Source: Pseudocolwellia sp049933045 (GTDB taxonomy: Bacteria; Pseudomonadota; Gammaproteobacteria; Enterobacterales; Alteromonadaceae). From it: DNA of 64,000 bases. The position numbers and the translations under genes are program-made. Positions 8,724 to 17,460 of the stretch are shown piece by piece. The stretch covers positions 2,232,001 to 2,296,000 of the forward strand of contig NZ_CP187926.1 in the NCBI RefSeq assembly GCF_049933045.1, written 5' to 3'. The notes beneath the pieces were generated by a model. It searched no databases. It was not told the DNA's origin and saw only the letters and a list, made by a program, of their open reading frames with translations. Position 1 is the first letter of the stretch, and every line of letters begins with the position of its first letter.

Positions 8724-11171
8724 ATGTTGATATACGTTTACTTGCGCACATTACATCGGATGTTACAGACTTATCTTAAAAAGCCTATCAATCCATTATT
8801 CCCTCTCATTAAGCTATGCTCAATGAGGCTTTTTTTATGCATTATTTTTACGTTTAGCTTTGGCACAGCCAACTCACAAGAACACTCATCACAAACCTCA
8901 AGCAAAGCTTCAAGTAATAAGAAGTTAACCGAAGCTGAGCTTTTAAAAAGAGCAAAGTCTCTTACCCATGCAGACACATTAACAAGCATCAAGTTAGCTA
9001 ATGAAGCATTACGTCTCTCAAAAAACAATAAGAATCACTCTATTAGTGCTCAATCACATACCTTACTCGCTAAACTAGCTCAACGTTCTAAAGATATAGA
9101 GCAGGCATTACACCATTTCTTACAAGCTTCTCTTACTTATAAAAGTACGAATGATAAAAGTAATCAGATAATGTCGTCGATTGATTACATCCAGATATTA
9201 ATTGATGAAAAACGCTATGAACAAGCGAATATAAATATTGAAGAGTTATTACCTGCCACTCTCGAACATGGGGATAAATTTCCTATCGCATTAACGTTAA
9301 TCGCTAAGGGTGATGTCCTTTATAAACAAAAAGATTTTGACGACGCTATAGCTCAATACAATCAAGCCACAAAATACCTTTTAGGATACGATAAAGAAGT
9401 ACAAGACAAGCTTGGTGAAACCTATAAAAAAATAGCGCAATCGTACAAACGTTTAAAAAATAGAAAGCAAACCGCTTACTTTTATAAAAAAACCTTAGAT
9501 GTATATACCAACCTAGGTAATAAAAAATTAATGGCACGTACCCTAAATACACTTGCTGAAGCAGAGCGTTATTTAGGTAATTTAGTAATAGCACTTGAGT
9601 ATTCTATTCGTGGCTTAAAAATACACGAACAACTCAATGATCCCATAGGTCGTAATAAATCTTTGATGGGAGCAGGTATAATTTATCGACATATAGGTCG
9701 ATATGAGAAATCTCTTGAGCATATTTACGAAGCACATTTGTATTATAAAAAAATGCATGATGACAGTGGTATAGCAAAAACATCTAACCAATTAGGATTT
9801 ATCTACACTCGATTAAAACAATTCACCCAAGCGAGATCTTTTTATCAACTAACAATAGAATTATCAGATAAAAAAGTAGATCTAAATACTCGAGCCTCTG
9901 CACTAAGAGAGATTGCCGTTATTGATTTAAACGCGGGTAATTATGACTCAGCGATGATAATGGCAAAACAAGCATACGATGTTTATTTACTCGAAAATGA
10001 CAAATCAAAAGCGTCACTTACAGCACGTGTTATTGCCAACATTTACCGTGAACAAGAAGATGATGTTAATGCGATAGTATCTTATCGAGAGTCTTTGAAA
10101 TTAGCGACTGAAATAGGAAGTAAAATATATCAGATAAAATCCCAAACTGCTTTAGCAGGGATTTTAATAGGAATAGACAACGAAGAAGCGATTAGTTTAC
10201 TACAAAAATCTGTTGCTCAATCAATCGATATTGACGACAAGTCACAAGCGTTATACGCCTACCGAAATTTACTACTCGCTGAAAAGTCACGGGGGAATTT
10301 CCTTGAAGCTTTACGTTATGCAGAGGAAGAAATTGCAGTCACTCAAATGATCCAAAATGAAAACAATAACAATAAACTTATTCTTGCTAAAGCCAGCTTA
10401 CATTCACATAAATTAGAAATTGAGCTAAAATCATTAAGAGAAAAAACAAAGTTCGATCAACTTGAATTAGTTAAAAAGAATAATGAAATAGAAATAACAG
10501 AACAAGCACGAACCATTACAGAGTTAGAACTTATAAAAAACAAATATGCGAGTATTGCACTAGCGTTATTATTATCGGTATGTGTATTATTAGTTGGACT
10601 TATATATCGTCGATTTATCGCCTCTAACAAACTGAATATAGAACTTGATCTGCTCGCGGCGCGTGATCCTTTAACAAATAGTTATAATCGCCGTATTTTA
10701 TTTGATCATATGAACAGAGACTTTACTAACCCTGAGTTACTCGAAGAATACTGTATTATTTTAGCTGATATTGATCTGTTCAAAAATGTTAATGATACCT
10801 ATGGTCATAGTGCGGGTGACTCTGTACTTGTTGGTGTTTCTGATATATTGCAAAGCTGTGTTCGTCAAAACGATATTGTTGCGCGTTTTGGTGGCGAAGA
10901 GTTTTGTATTATTTTACATCGAGTCACGAAAGAGCAAGCCCTAGCGCTTGCAGAAACCATGCGTAAGAAAGTAGAAAAAAGCCGTTTTGATGATATAGCC
11001 GTAACTTGTAGCTTTGGTGTGTCATCTATAGAGTTTAATGCAAAATCCCCTACCGAATTAATTGACCAAGCTGATCTAGCTCTGTATAAATCTAAATCAC
11101 TGGGTCGTAACCAGATAACGCTATGGGAACCAAATTTTACTAATAACACCAATATACTAGAGCAAGATTAA
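8724..11171 (+). CDS. TPR-repeat transmembrane diguanylate cyclase (GGDEF)
   Basis: Up to 815 residues. An N-terminal hydrophobic segment ending GTANSQ looks like a signal peptide. Then come about ten tetratricopeptide-like repeats (residues ~60-560, e.g. AIAQYNQATKYLLG, KSLEHIYEAHLYYKK), a coiled coil, a single membrane helix (~613-632) and a GGDEF domain. The active site is intact as RFGGEEF (~720), and RQND five residues before it is the product-inhibition I-site. It should make c-di-GMP in the cytoplasm from a periplasmic TPR sensor. Start is uncertain: ATG at 8724, 8760 or 8823; the last places the signal peptide first but overlaps the leader hairpin. Confidence 0.88.
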   Translation: MLIYVYLRTLHRMLQTYLKKPINPLFPLIKLCSMRLFLCIIFTFSFGTANSQEHSSQTSSKASSNKKLTEAELLKRAKSLTHADTLTSIKLANEALRLSKNNKNHSISAQSHTLLAKLAQRSKDIEQALHHFLQASLTYKSTNDKSNQIMSSIDYIQILIDEKRYEQANINIEELLPATLEHGDKFPIALTLIAKGDVLYKQKDFDDAIAQYNQATKYLLGYDKEVQDKLGETYKKIAQSYKRLKNRKQTAYFYKKTLDVYTNLGNKKLMARTLNTLAEAERYLGNLVIALEYSIRGLKIHEQLNDPIGRNKSLMGAGIIYRHIGRYEKSLEHIYEAHLYYKKMHDDSGIAKTSNQLGFIYTRLKQFTQARSFYQLTIELSDKKVDLNTRASALREIAVIDLNAGNYDSAMIMAKQAYDVYLLENDKSKASLTARVIANIYREQEDDVNAIVSYRESLKLATEIGSKIYQIKSQTALAGILIGIDNEEAISLLQKSVAQSIDIDDKSQALYAYRNLLLAEKSRGNFLEALRYAEEEIAVTQMIQNENNNNKLILAKASLHSHKLEIELKSLREKTKFDQLELVKKNNEIEITEQARTITELELIKNKYASIALALLLSVCVLLVGLIYRRFIASNKLNIELDLLAARDPLTNSYNRRILFDHMNRDFTNPELLEEYCIILADIDLFKNVNDTYGHSAGDSVLVGVSDILQSCVRQNDIVARFGGEEFCIILHRVTKEQALALAETMRKKVEKSRFDDIAVTCSFGVSSIEFNAKSPTELIDQADLALYKSKSLGRNQITLWEPNFTNNTNILEQD
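8778..8836 (+). terminator. Terminator-like hairpin in the leader of the diguanylate cyclase gene
   Basis: CTCATT (8805-8810) pairs with AATGAG (8822-8827), and seven T follow (8830-8836), as in an intrinsic terminator. AAAAAGC at 8778-8784 can also pair with GCTTTTT at 8828-8834, enclosing the first hairpin. The structure overlaps the ATG at 8823-8825, one plausible start of the downstream gene. It could be an attenuator or the 3' end of a short RNA of about 160 bases starting near 8675. Confidence 0.45.
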
Positions 11172-11204
11172 ATTAACTTATATATTGAATTAACTTATAT
11201 ATTG
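11171..11204. repeat. 17-bp tandem repeat, two copies
   Basis: The unit AATTAACTTATATATTG occurs at 11171-11187 and again at 11188-11204, followed by a partial third copy. It starts at the stop codon of the diguanylate cyclase gene and is purely intergenic. No function is apparent. Confidence 0.7.
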
Positions 11205-11310
11205 AATTAAAAGAATGCTACGCTAAATTAACGTCACAATAGTTAATTTCATAACAATTAATATGTTCGACTTCTACCTTCTTCAATATGCATAATGTGT
11301 CTAAATTTTT

Positions 11311-11739
11311 ATGAAATACTTTTATCTTTTTTTATTTATTGTTTATCTGCCATTAACAGGTATGTATTTATTTCAAAGAGGAAATAAAAAATATGATGGA
11401 TTTACGTGGAATACTAAAAATAGAATAGGTGTTTGGTTAGCTATTTTACTCGCTTTAATAGTACTTAGCGCTAAAATATTTTTTCCCTACTTTGTTTATT
11501 CAATGAATAACGGTTGGGATGATGCGTTTGGAGATAGCGGAGGCGAAATCAGCTATTGTTTTCAATGGTTAGCCGTTTTATCCTTATTAATCTTCCCTCA
11601 TTTATTTAAAAAATCTAATTGGTCAAATCATCCAACAGCAACAAAACATTATGACCAATTTAATGCTTCTGGTTATTGGTATGTAGGTTTAGTTTTTTCA
11701 CTATTACCTATCTACAATACTTATGTGATTCTATTTTAA
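11311..11739 (+). CDS. Small membrane protein of unknown function
   Basis: 142 residues with about four hydrophobic segments (residues ~3-22, ~42-65, ~80-97 and ~122-142). I recognise no family. Between segments 2 and 3 there is an extra-membrane loop NNGWDDAFGDSGGE. The ATG lies after a weakly defined leader and I see no strong ribosome site. It sits alone between the diguanylate cyclase and a GNAT acetyltransferase on the same strand. Confidence 0.6.
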   Translation: MKYFYLFLFIVYLPLTGMYLFQRGNKKYDGFTWNTKNRIGVWLAILLALIVLSAKIFFPYFVYSMNNGWDDAFGDSGGEISYCFQWLAVLSLLIFPHLFKKSNWSNHPTATKHYDQFNASGYWYVGLVFSLLPIYNTYVILF

Positions 11740-11838
11740 TGAGTATTAGTATTTTAACTACCCCAAATTTACACTTAAAAAATTAAGGCCTCCATAAGCT
11801 AAAACTTCAAACCACATAAATATCAAAGAGAACTAAGA

Positions 11839-12387
11839 GTGAAATTAGTCCCTGTATTAGAAACAAAAAACTTAATCATCACTATATTAACTCCTGCAGA
11901 TTTTAAGTTACTCGTGGAGTATCAAAACAATAATAAACAGCATTTATCTCAGTGGGAACCAATCCGAACACCTGAATATTTTGATGAATATGAAACTAAA
12001 AAACGTATTGAAAATAGTTCATTGGACTATCAATTAGGTAATTCCATATCTCTTGTAGCCCTTAATAAAGACAAAAATAAGATAGTCTCTTTATGCACTT
12101 TTTCAAATATTGTACATGGTGCCTTTCAAGCCTGTAATCTTGGTTACTCAATTAACGAAGAAGATCAAGATAAAGGGTTAATGTATGAAATGCTTAATGT
12201 ATCTATTAAATATGTATTTCAAACCTACAAGTTACATAGGATTATGGCCAATTACATGCCTGAAAATAGACCTTCAGAAAGCTTACTTATTAAATTAGGT
12301 TTTCAAAAAGAAGGTTTAGCTAAGTCTTACTTGAAAATAGCAGGTATATGGCAAGATCATATATTAACTTCAAAAATATCAAGTTAA
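11839..12387 (+). CDS. rimJ: RimJ/RimL-type GNAT N-acetyltransferase
   Basis: 182 residues, a GNAT fold acetyltransferase. The acetyl-CoA-binding region is INEEDQDKGLMYEML (about 107-121). The C-terminal NRPSESLLIKLGFQKEGLAKSY followed by GIWQDHIL closely resembles RimJ, which acetylates the N-terminal alanine of ribosomal protein S5. Start is GTG at 11839, with AGAGAA about 8 bases upstream. The exact substrate is uncertain, since RimJ paralogues acetylate other proteins or antibiotics. Confidence 0.7.
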   Translation: MKLVPVLETKNLIITILTPADFKLLVEYQNNNKQHLSQWEPIRTPEYFDEYETKKRIENSSLDYQLGNSISLVALNKDKNKIVSLCTFSNIVHGAFQACNLGYSINEEDQDKGLMYEMLNVSIKYVFQTYKLHRIMANYMPENRPSESLLIKLGFQKEGLAKSYLKIAGIWQDHILTSKISS

Positions 12388-12481
12388 AATAAAATGATAA
12401 AAACAGCAAAAATATTATGCTGTGTATAGCAATTTATCTTTATTTCTAAAAGTATATAATAAATAGTCAGGAGACATTTTT

Positions 12482-12847
12482 ATGAAAGGAATTATCAGTA
12501 TATTCTTAATTTTTGGCACTCTGTCATGTGCAACAGTAAAGACAATTGATCCAACCGATAATCATATAAATATTTCAATAGGAAATAAAAACAGTTTTTG
12601 TGAAGAAATCCCTCGTATATATAGCGGTCTTTCTTACCATCTTTGTTTATTTTATGGAGAGCCTAAGCGTGTAAGGCCTCCTCTCACAGAAGCAGAAAAG
12701 AACATTCCAGCGTCGATAAGAAATACAGATAGAGGTGGCGTACCTTTTTATTTTATAGATACAGTTTTATCTTTAGCGTTAGATACTCTTGTTTTACCTT
12801 ATACAATTTACAAACAGGTAGATGAAGGTTTTATAAAAGTAAATTAG
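12482..12847 (+). CDS. YceK/YidQ family lipoprotein
   Basis: 121 residues. The N-terminus is a lipoprotein-type signal ending GTLSC at about residue 16, a slightly atypical lipobox. The C-terminal half (PFYFIDTVLSLALDTLVLPYT) is the conserved block of the YceK/YidQ (DUF1375) family, small outer-membrane lipoproteins of unknown role. Translation start is well supported by AGGAG 9 bases before the ATG. Nearby genes on the same strand do not suggest a function. Confidence 0.75.
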   Translation: MKGIISIFLIFGTLSCATVKTIDPTDNHINISIGNKNSFCEEIPRIYSGLSYHLCLFYGEPKRVRPPLTEAEKNIPASIRNTDRGGVPFYFIDTVLSLALDTLVLPYTIYKQVDEGFIKVN

Positions 12848-12899
12848 AACAAGTGATCATATTAATTTATTTACAAACACTTAAAAACAAAGGCCATCA

Positions 12900-13478
12900 A
12901 TGTCTATTTATATTTCTTTATTACGTGGGATTAATGTTAGCGGACAGAAAAAAGTTAACATGAAAGAGTTAAAGTCTTTGTACGAAACTCTCGGTTTAAA
13001 GCAAGTATCCACCTATATTCAAAGTGGCAACCTTGTATTTAGCTGCAATGACAAGTCTGAAGTTGAATTAAGTACGTTAATTGAAGCTGCTATTTTAAAA
13101 CACTTTGGTTTTAACGTACCTGTTTTAGTGTTATCTGAAACGGCATTAAACAATGCGTTAAAACAATTACCGTTTGATAATATCTCAGTAGTTGAGCAAG
13201 GTAGCCAAGTGATTTTTAGCTTTTTATCAGGCGCTATAAATACAAATAATATCGTGTTATTAAATGGTTATTTAACGGCAGGTGAAGAACTTGAATCGTC
13301 TGTTGATTCAAACGATTCAGCTAGTGCAAAGGTGGTTTACCTACATTGCCCTAATGGTTACGGTAAAACTAAATTATCGAATACCTTCTTAGAAAAGAAA
13401 CTCGATGTTACAGCTACCTCTAGAAATTTAAAAACAGTAGTAAAACTCTGTGAACTGGCTAAAGAATGCCACGCTTAG
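12900..13478 (+). CDS. DUF1697 domain protein
   Basis: 192 residues. Begins with the DUF1697 signature YISLLRGINVSGQKKVNM and continues with YIQSGNLVFS, the second conserved block; the end carries NGYGKTKLSNTFLEKKL and ATSRNLKTV, also typical. The family is cytoplasmic and uncharacterised. It follows the YceK-like lipoprotein by 52 bases and may share a transcript with it. Confidence 0.85.
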   Translation: MSIYISLLRGINVSGQKKVNMKELKSLYETLGLKQVSTYIQSGNLVFSCNDKSEVELSTLIEAAILKHFGFNVPVLVLSETALNNALKQLPFDNISVVEQGSQVIFSFLSGAINTNNIVLLNGYLTAGEELESSVDSNDSASAKVVYLHCPNGYGKTKLSNTFLEKKLDVTATSRNLKTVVKLCELAKECHA

Positions 13479-13612
13479 TCTTAACTTAACTATTGCTTAG
13501 TCCTAGCTTAAGAATAGCTAAGCTGTAACCTTCTTCGGCAATTGGTCTATATTCATTTGTTTAAACATTTAAACAGCTCAACCTTTCTAGCAAGCTCATC
13601 AGGTGAGTTAAG

Positions 13613-14449
13613 CTAATCAGTTCTAGATTTTTGTTCTAGTAACAGCTGTTTAATTTCTTGTAATTCTTTTTCTAATTTATCAATTTGCGCTCTACTCGCT
13701 GGCTGCCCTTCTTCACCCGTTTCACCATGAGATTCAGCGATAAAAGCCTCATGTTCTTTACCCATAACCTCAAGAACTGTACCTACCATCATGTTCAAAA
13801 AGATAAAGGCAGTTAAGAATATAAAGCTTAAATAATAAATCCAACTCATTGGATGAACCGCCATGGTTTCGTACATAACATCGGTCCAATCTTCAAAAGT
13901 TGCTACCCTAAATAAGGTTAACATTGAGATAGAAACATCACCCCACAGCACAGAGTTAATTGCGCTGAACATAATGCTACCAACCGCTGCATAAATATAA
14001 AAAATAACAAACATTAATAAAGCGATATAACCCATTCTTGGAATAGCTTTAAGTAACGCATTAATCAGTAATCGTAGTTCTGGCACCATAGAAACTAAAC
14101 GCAAAACTCTGAACACTCTTAATAAACGAGCCAGCAACACTCCTGAACCACCTGCAGGGATCAAACTACCAATAACTATAATGGTATCGAATATATTCCA
14201 GCCGCTTTTAAAGAAGTTTCTTTTATCTTTATAAGTAATAAAACGTATGGTTAATTCAACTACAAAAAACACGGTAATACCTTGATCTAAAATAGAAAGA
14301 ATCGTTACTATATTTTCAGGTAAATTATGCGTTTTAGCGCCAATTAACAACGCAGATATTATAATAACGGCGATAATAGACCATTGAAAAATCTTACTTG
14401 AGTTGATCCTATGTAGAAAAGTTTGAATTTCGTATAGTGTGGCTTTCAC
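13613..14449 (-). CDS. Voltage-gated-type cation channel, NaChBac family, with acidic selectivity filter
   Basis: A 278-residue six-helix ion channel. S4 is recognisable as ARLLRVFRVLRLVS (~107-120) with four regularly spaced arginines. The pore loop reads TLFRVATFEDWTD (178-190). A C-terminal coiled coil (~250-278) after a linker rich in Glu and Gly fits the tetrameric four-helix bundle of bacterial sodium channels. The filter T184-F-E-D-W-T-D190 has three acidic residues, where NavAb has TLESWSM and the engineered calcium-selective CavAb has TLDDWSD. Ca2+ permeation is therefore plausible but inferred. Single gene, convergent with the DUF1697 gene. Confidence 0.85.
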   Translation of the reverse strand: MKATLYEIQTFLHRINSSKIFQWSIIAVIIISALLIGAKTHNLPENIVTILSILDQGITVFFVVELTIRFITYKDKRNFFKSGWNIFDTIIVIGSLIPAGGSGVLLARLLRVFRVLRLVSMVPELRLLINALLKAIPRMGYIALLMFVIFYIYAAVGSIMFSAINSVLWGDVSISMLTLFRVATFEDWTDVMYETMAVHPMSWIYYLSFIFLTAFIFLNMMVGTVLEVMGKEHEAFIAESHGETGEEGQPASRAQIDKLEKELQEIKQLLLEQKSRTD

Positions 14450-14546
14450 AGTGTTTCTCTTAGTTGAATATAGTTGAATAAAATGCTTGAGTTAAATTAG
14501 AGTCCGTAACTTTATCGATATTATTTTAAAGCTTAATTAAGACAGT

Positions 14547-15197
14547 TTAGTTAAAGTTTTTATCGGCAACATGGGGATTACTTTTACGCTCTTCACCAAA
14601 TGTACTCATAGGTCCATGACCTGAAATAAAACGTACATCATCACCTAGTGGAAATAAATTTTCACGTATCGACTGAACAAGTGTTGCATGATCTCCTCTT
14701 GGAAAATCAGTTCTCCCCACCGAGCCTTTAAATAACACATCACCCACTTGTGCTAACTGACTATCTCGATGGAAAAATATAACGTGCCCAGGTGTATGCC
14801 CAGGACAAAAATAAACTTCAAGTTCGATATTACCAAAGCTAACGGTATCGTTTTGATTTAACCAACGATCAGGTTCAAAGAAATCAGCTTCACTAAATCC
14901 AAAACTTTCTTTTTGTTGTGGAATAAGGTCAATCCAAAACTGATCTTCTTTATGAGGTCCTTCAATAGGTACATTATAAAAGCTAGCAACTTTATGCGTC
15001 GCGCCAGCATGATCTATATGAGCATGAGTGAGCAGCACCTTAGTTAATTTAAGTTTGTTTTCACTAATTGCTGCTTCTATTAATTCAAAATTTCCACCTG
15101 GATCAATTACTGCTGCATCCATGGTTTCATCGCACCAAAACAGGGTACAGTTTTGCTGAAACTTTGTTACGGGAATAATTTTAAACTGAAGCATCAA
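14547..15197 (-). CDS. gloC: Hydroxyacylglutathione hydrolase GloC (YcbL-type glyoxalase II)
   Basis: 216 residues, metallo-beta-lactamase fold. The metal motif HAHIDHAG supplies H58, H60, D62 and H63; later ligands are in CPGHTPGHV, GDVLFKGSVGRTDFPRGD and SGHGPMSTFG. Length and these blocks match E. coli YcbL/GloC almost feature for feature, a type II glyoxalase that hydrolyses S-lactoylglutathione. A start one codon later is equally possible because the protein begins Met-Met. Monocistronic. Confidence 0.9.
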   Translation of the reverse strand: MMLQFKIIPVTKFQQNCTLFWCDETMDAAVIDPGGNFELIEAAISENKLKLTKVLLTHAHIDHAGATHKVASFYNVPIEGPHKEDQFWIDLIPQQKESFGFSEADFFEPDRWLNQNDTVSFGNIELEVYFCPGHTPGHVIFFHRDSQLAQVGDVLFKGSVGRTDFPRGDHATLVQSIRENLFPLGDDVRFISGHGPMSTFGEERKSNPHVADKNFN

Positions 15198-15454
15198 TAC
15201 AACCTTTTTAAGAGAAACAAGATTATTTATCGTATATTAATAATCTTAAACACAGTTGAAAACAAATCAAATATCTATGCCTATATTGGGATTAATCAAG
15301 GTAATCCAAGCACTATTTTATCGTTAACTTGAAGTAGAGATAAGCAATTATGTCTAATATGAGTGTTTATATTCATTAAAAACATAAAAAACTTTTTATA
15401 ATTCATTTTAGTAGGTAAGATTTCCTCAGCAAACAACAAACAATTAAATCATTA

Positions 15455-16792
15455 ATGACATTAAAAAGAGATTCTTTTCATTCACGCTTAGGTTTTGTCC
15501 TTGCAGCCGCAGGTTCAGCTATAGGTTTAGGTAATATTTGGGCATTTCCCACACAAGCTGCGAATAACGGCGGTGGTGCATTTTTATTTGTTTACTTAAT
15601 CGTTACCTTACTTTTCGCCTTACCCGCACTTTATGCAGAAATATACATAGGTAACCAAGCGCAAAAAAACCCTGTAAGAGCGCTACAAGACGTTTGTAAA
15701 GACACCATACCCACCTTTGGTAAATACGCAGGTATTATCGGCTTAGGTGGAGCAATACTCATGCTGAGTTTCTACACTATAGTTGCAGGTTGGATGTTAG
15801 CTAATGCATTAGCTCCACTGGCTCAATTGTTTAGTTTATCTGATATATCATTGTGGTTATCAACCTCAAGTACATCAAGAAACTTAGTGTTCACTCCTAT
15901 ATTTTCTCTACTTGGCGCAGCAATTATCCATCAGGGAATAAATTCGGGTATAGAGAAATGGTCTACCCGACTAATGCCTTTGTTATTTATTATGCTAGTC
16001 GCTTTAATTATTTATATTTTACAACAACCAGGCGCTATGCAAGGTTTAGAAGTGTATTTAATACCTGACTTTACTCAAGTTATGGAGCCAAGTTTAATCG
16101 TATCAGCCATGGGACAAGCTTTCTTCTCAATGTCGGTAGGTGTTGGCGGCATGATGGTTTACGGCTCGTACATGAAAAAAGACCAAGACATTGGCAAGCT
16201 TGTTTTTTCAATCGCATCTGTAGATATGCTTATTGCATTTATGGCTGGCTTATTAATTATACCTGCACTGTTTGTTGCTCAACACGCTGGCTTTGAAGTA
16301 TTTTCAGATGAAAAACTTATTGGCGAAGGTCAGTTAATTTTTAGTATTTTACCGCAGCTGTTTTCAAGTATGGGTACTATAGGTTTAGTGGTATCTTTTG
16401 CCTTTTTCTTACTGCTTTCAATAGCCGCATTAACATCAACTATTTCGTCGATTGAAGTACCTGTTTCGTATTTAGTTGAAGAGAAAAACAAATCACGCAT
16501 CAACGCAACGTGGATTGTATCTCTCGTTGTACTTACGGCAAGTTTACTTATAATCGCCTTTTTCGATAGCTTGTTTGGTTTAGTGATTCAAATACTAACG
16601 ACTATTGTTCAACCATTAAGCTGCTTATTTTATTTCATCGTAGTTGGTTGGTTATGGAAGCGTGGTAACAAACTCGCTAACATGAATACTGAAAATAACA
16701 GTACATCGTTAAAAGTATGGGGTAACTATTTACGTTATTGCTGCCCTATTTTATTAACCATTGTTTTTGTTAATGTCGCTATCCTGAACTAA
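15455..16792 (+). CDS. Sodium-dependent transporter (neurotransmitter:sodium symporter family)
   Basis: 445 residues with about eleven hydrophobic helices. The N-terminal RLGFVLAAAGSAIGLGNIWAFP is the TM1 signature of NSS/SNF transporters, containing the unwound GSAIGLGN segment that binds Na+ and substrate. Bacterial members move amino acids or amines with Na+; the substrate is unknown here. The last 60 bases of the coding region and stop are duplicated exactly 193 bases downstream (16929-16988). A strong terminator follows at 16832-16874. Confidence 0.9.
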   Translation: MTLKRDSFHSRLGFVLAAAGSAIGLGNIWAFPTQAANNGGGAFLFVYLIVTLLFALPALYAEIYIGNQAQKNPVRALQDVCKDTIPTFGKYAGIIGLGGAILMLSFYTIVAGWMLANALAPLAQLFSLSDISLWLSTSSTSRNLVFTPIFSLLGAAIIHQGINSGIEKWSTRLMPLLFIMLVALIIYILQQPGAMQGLEVYLIPDFTQVMEPSLIVSAMGQAFFSMSVGVGGMMVYGSYMKKDQDIGKLVFSIASVDMLIAFMAGLLIIPALFVAQHAGFEVFSDEKLIGEGQLIFSILPQLFSSMGTIGLVVSFAFFLLLSIAALTSTISSIEVPVSYLVEEKNKSRINATWIVSLVVLTASLLIIAFFDSLFGLVIQILTTIVQPLSCLFYFIVVGWLWKRGNKLANMNTENNSTSLKVWGNYLRYCCPILLTIVFVNVAILN

Positions 16793-16926
16793 AAAGTAGC
16801 TAAAGGGTTTGTAACAACGAACTCAAGCTCTAAAATTAAGGCAGTAAGATCATAAACCTTACTGCCTTAATTTTATATTTTGATGAATTAATTACATTTA
16901 TGATTGCTTGCACCTATGCACTTGTT
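16736..16926. repeat. First copy of a tandemly duplicated segment (transporter tail plus terminator)
   Basis: Two parts are duplicated nearby. Part A, the transporter's last codons and stop (16736-16795), recurs without change over 60 bases at 16929-16988. Part B (16807-16926), which holds the terminator, recurs with small differences at 18083-18210. The order A-B-A-[IS30]-B indicates a tandem duplication of about 193 bases whose second copy was then split by the insertion sequence. Confidence 0.85.
16832..16874. terminator. Strong bidirectional terminator after the sodium-dependent transporter
   Basis: A 17-bp perfect stem, 16832-16848 with 16858-16874, closes a 9-base loop. A-rich and T-rich ends flank the GC-containing core AAGGCAGTAAG, so it should act in both directions. 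It lies 40 bases past the transporter stop codon. Confidence 0.85.
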
Positions 16927-16928
16927 GA

Positions 16929-17002
16929 TATTGCTGCCCTATTTTATTAACCATTGTTTTTGTTAATGTCGCTATCCTGAACTAAAAACTATCTATAGGG
17001 TT
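16929..17002. repeat. Second copy of the transporter tail, next to the IS30 element
   Basis: Bases 16929-16988 repeat 16736-16795 exactly. Similarity continues imperfectly to about 17002 (ending AGGGTT), where IS30-related sequence begins. It encodes no complete protein. The matching rest of this copy lies on the far side of the insertion at 18083. Confidence 0.85.
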
Positions 17003-17035
17003 CTTAGTATCAAGTTTGAAGTGCAACAAAAGTAG

Positions 17036-17452
17036 TTATTCATAAAAACATTCCTCCGGTGTTTTATAACCAAGTCGCTTCCTTGGTCTTGCATTTAATT
17101 TAGCAGCGATGATATTACATCGCTGTTGAGTTAATCCTTTCATTGATGTTCCTTTTACCAAATATTGTCTAATTAACCCGTTAGTATTTTCGTTGGTTCC
17201 ACGCTCCCTGGAGTGATGTGGGTTAGCAAAATAATAAGGGCAGTTAGTTGCTTCTTCAACTTTCTTATATTGATGAAACTCGGTGCCGTTATCTGATGTG
17301 ATGGTTTTAAATTGCTCTGGCATATTACTCATTAGTTTTATCGTTCGCTTATTGGTTGACTTGGTTGTCCTATCGTTTAATTGGCCTATTAAGGTGTAGC
17401 CAGTTTTTCGCTCAACCAGTGTAACGATACAATGTTTAGAGCCTTTTCCCAT
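17036..17452 (-). CDS. IS30 transposase, C-terminal catalytic frame
   Basis: 138 residues from an internal ATG. It is the integrase-core half of an IS30 transposase: the second catalytic Asp in TITSDNGTEF and the Glu in RERGTNENTNGLIRQ, ending in KTPEECFYE as IS30 transposases do. The first catalytic Asp (in EIDTVMGKGSK) lies just upstream of this ATG, so translation from it alone would give an inactive enzyme. Joined to the N-terminal frame, the protein would be about 317 residues. Alternatively the A8 run has slipped and the gene is dead. Confidence 0.8.
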   Translation of the reverse strand: MGKGSKHCIVTLVERKTGYTLIGQLNDRTTKSTNKRTIKLMSNMPEQFKTITSDNGTEFHQYKKVEEATNCPYYFANPHHSRERGTNENTNGLIRQYLVKGTSMKGLTQQRCNIIAAKLNARPRKRLGYKTPEECFYE

Positions 17453-17460
17453 GACAGTAT

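Noticed and set aside
8640..8740. c-di-GMP (GEMM) riboswitch upstream of the diguanylate cyclase
   Set aside because: The conserved GEMM core sequences were not found; only hairpins and a promoter can be supported.
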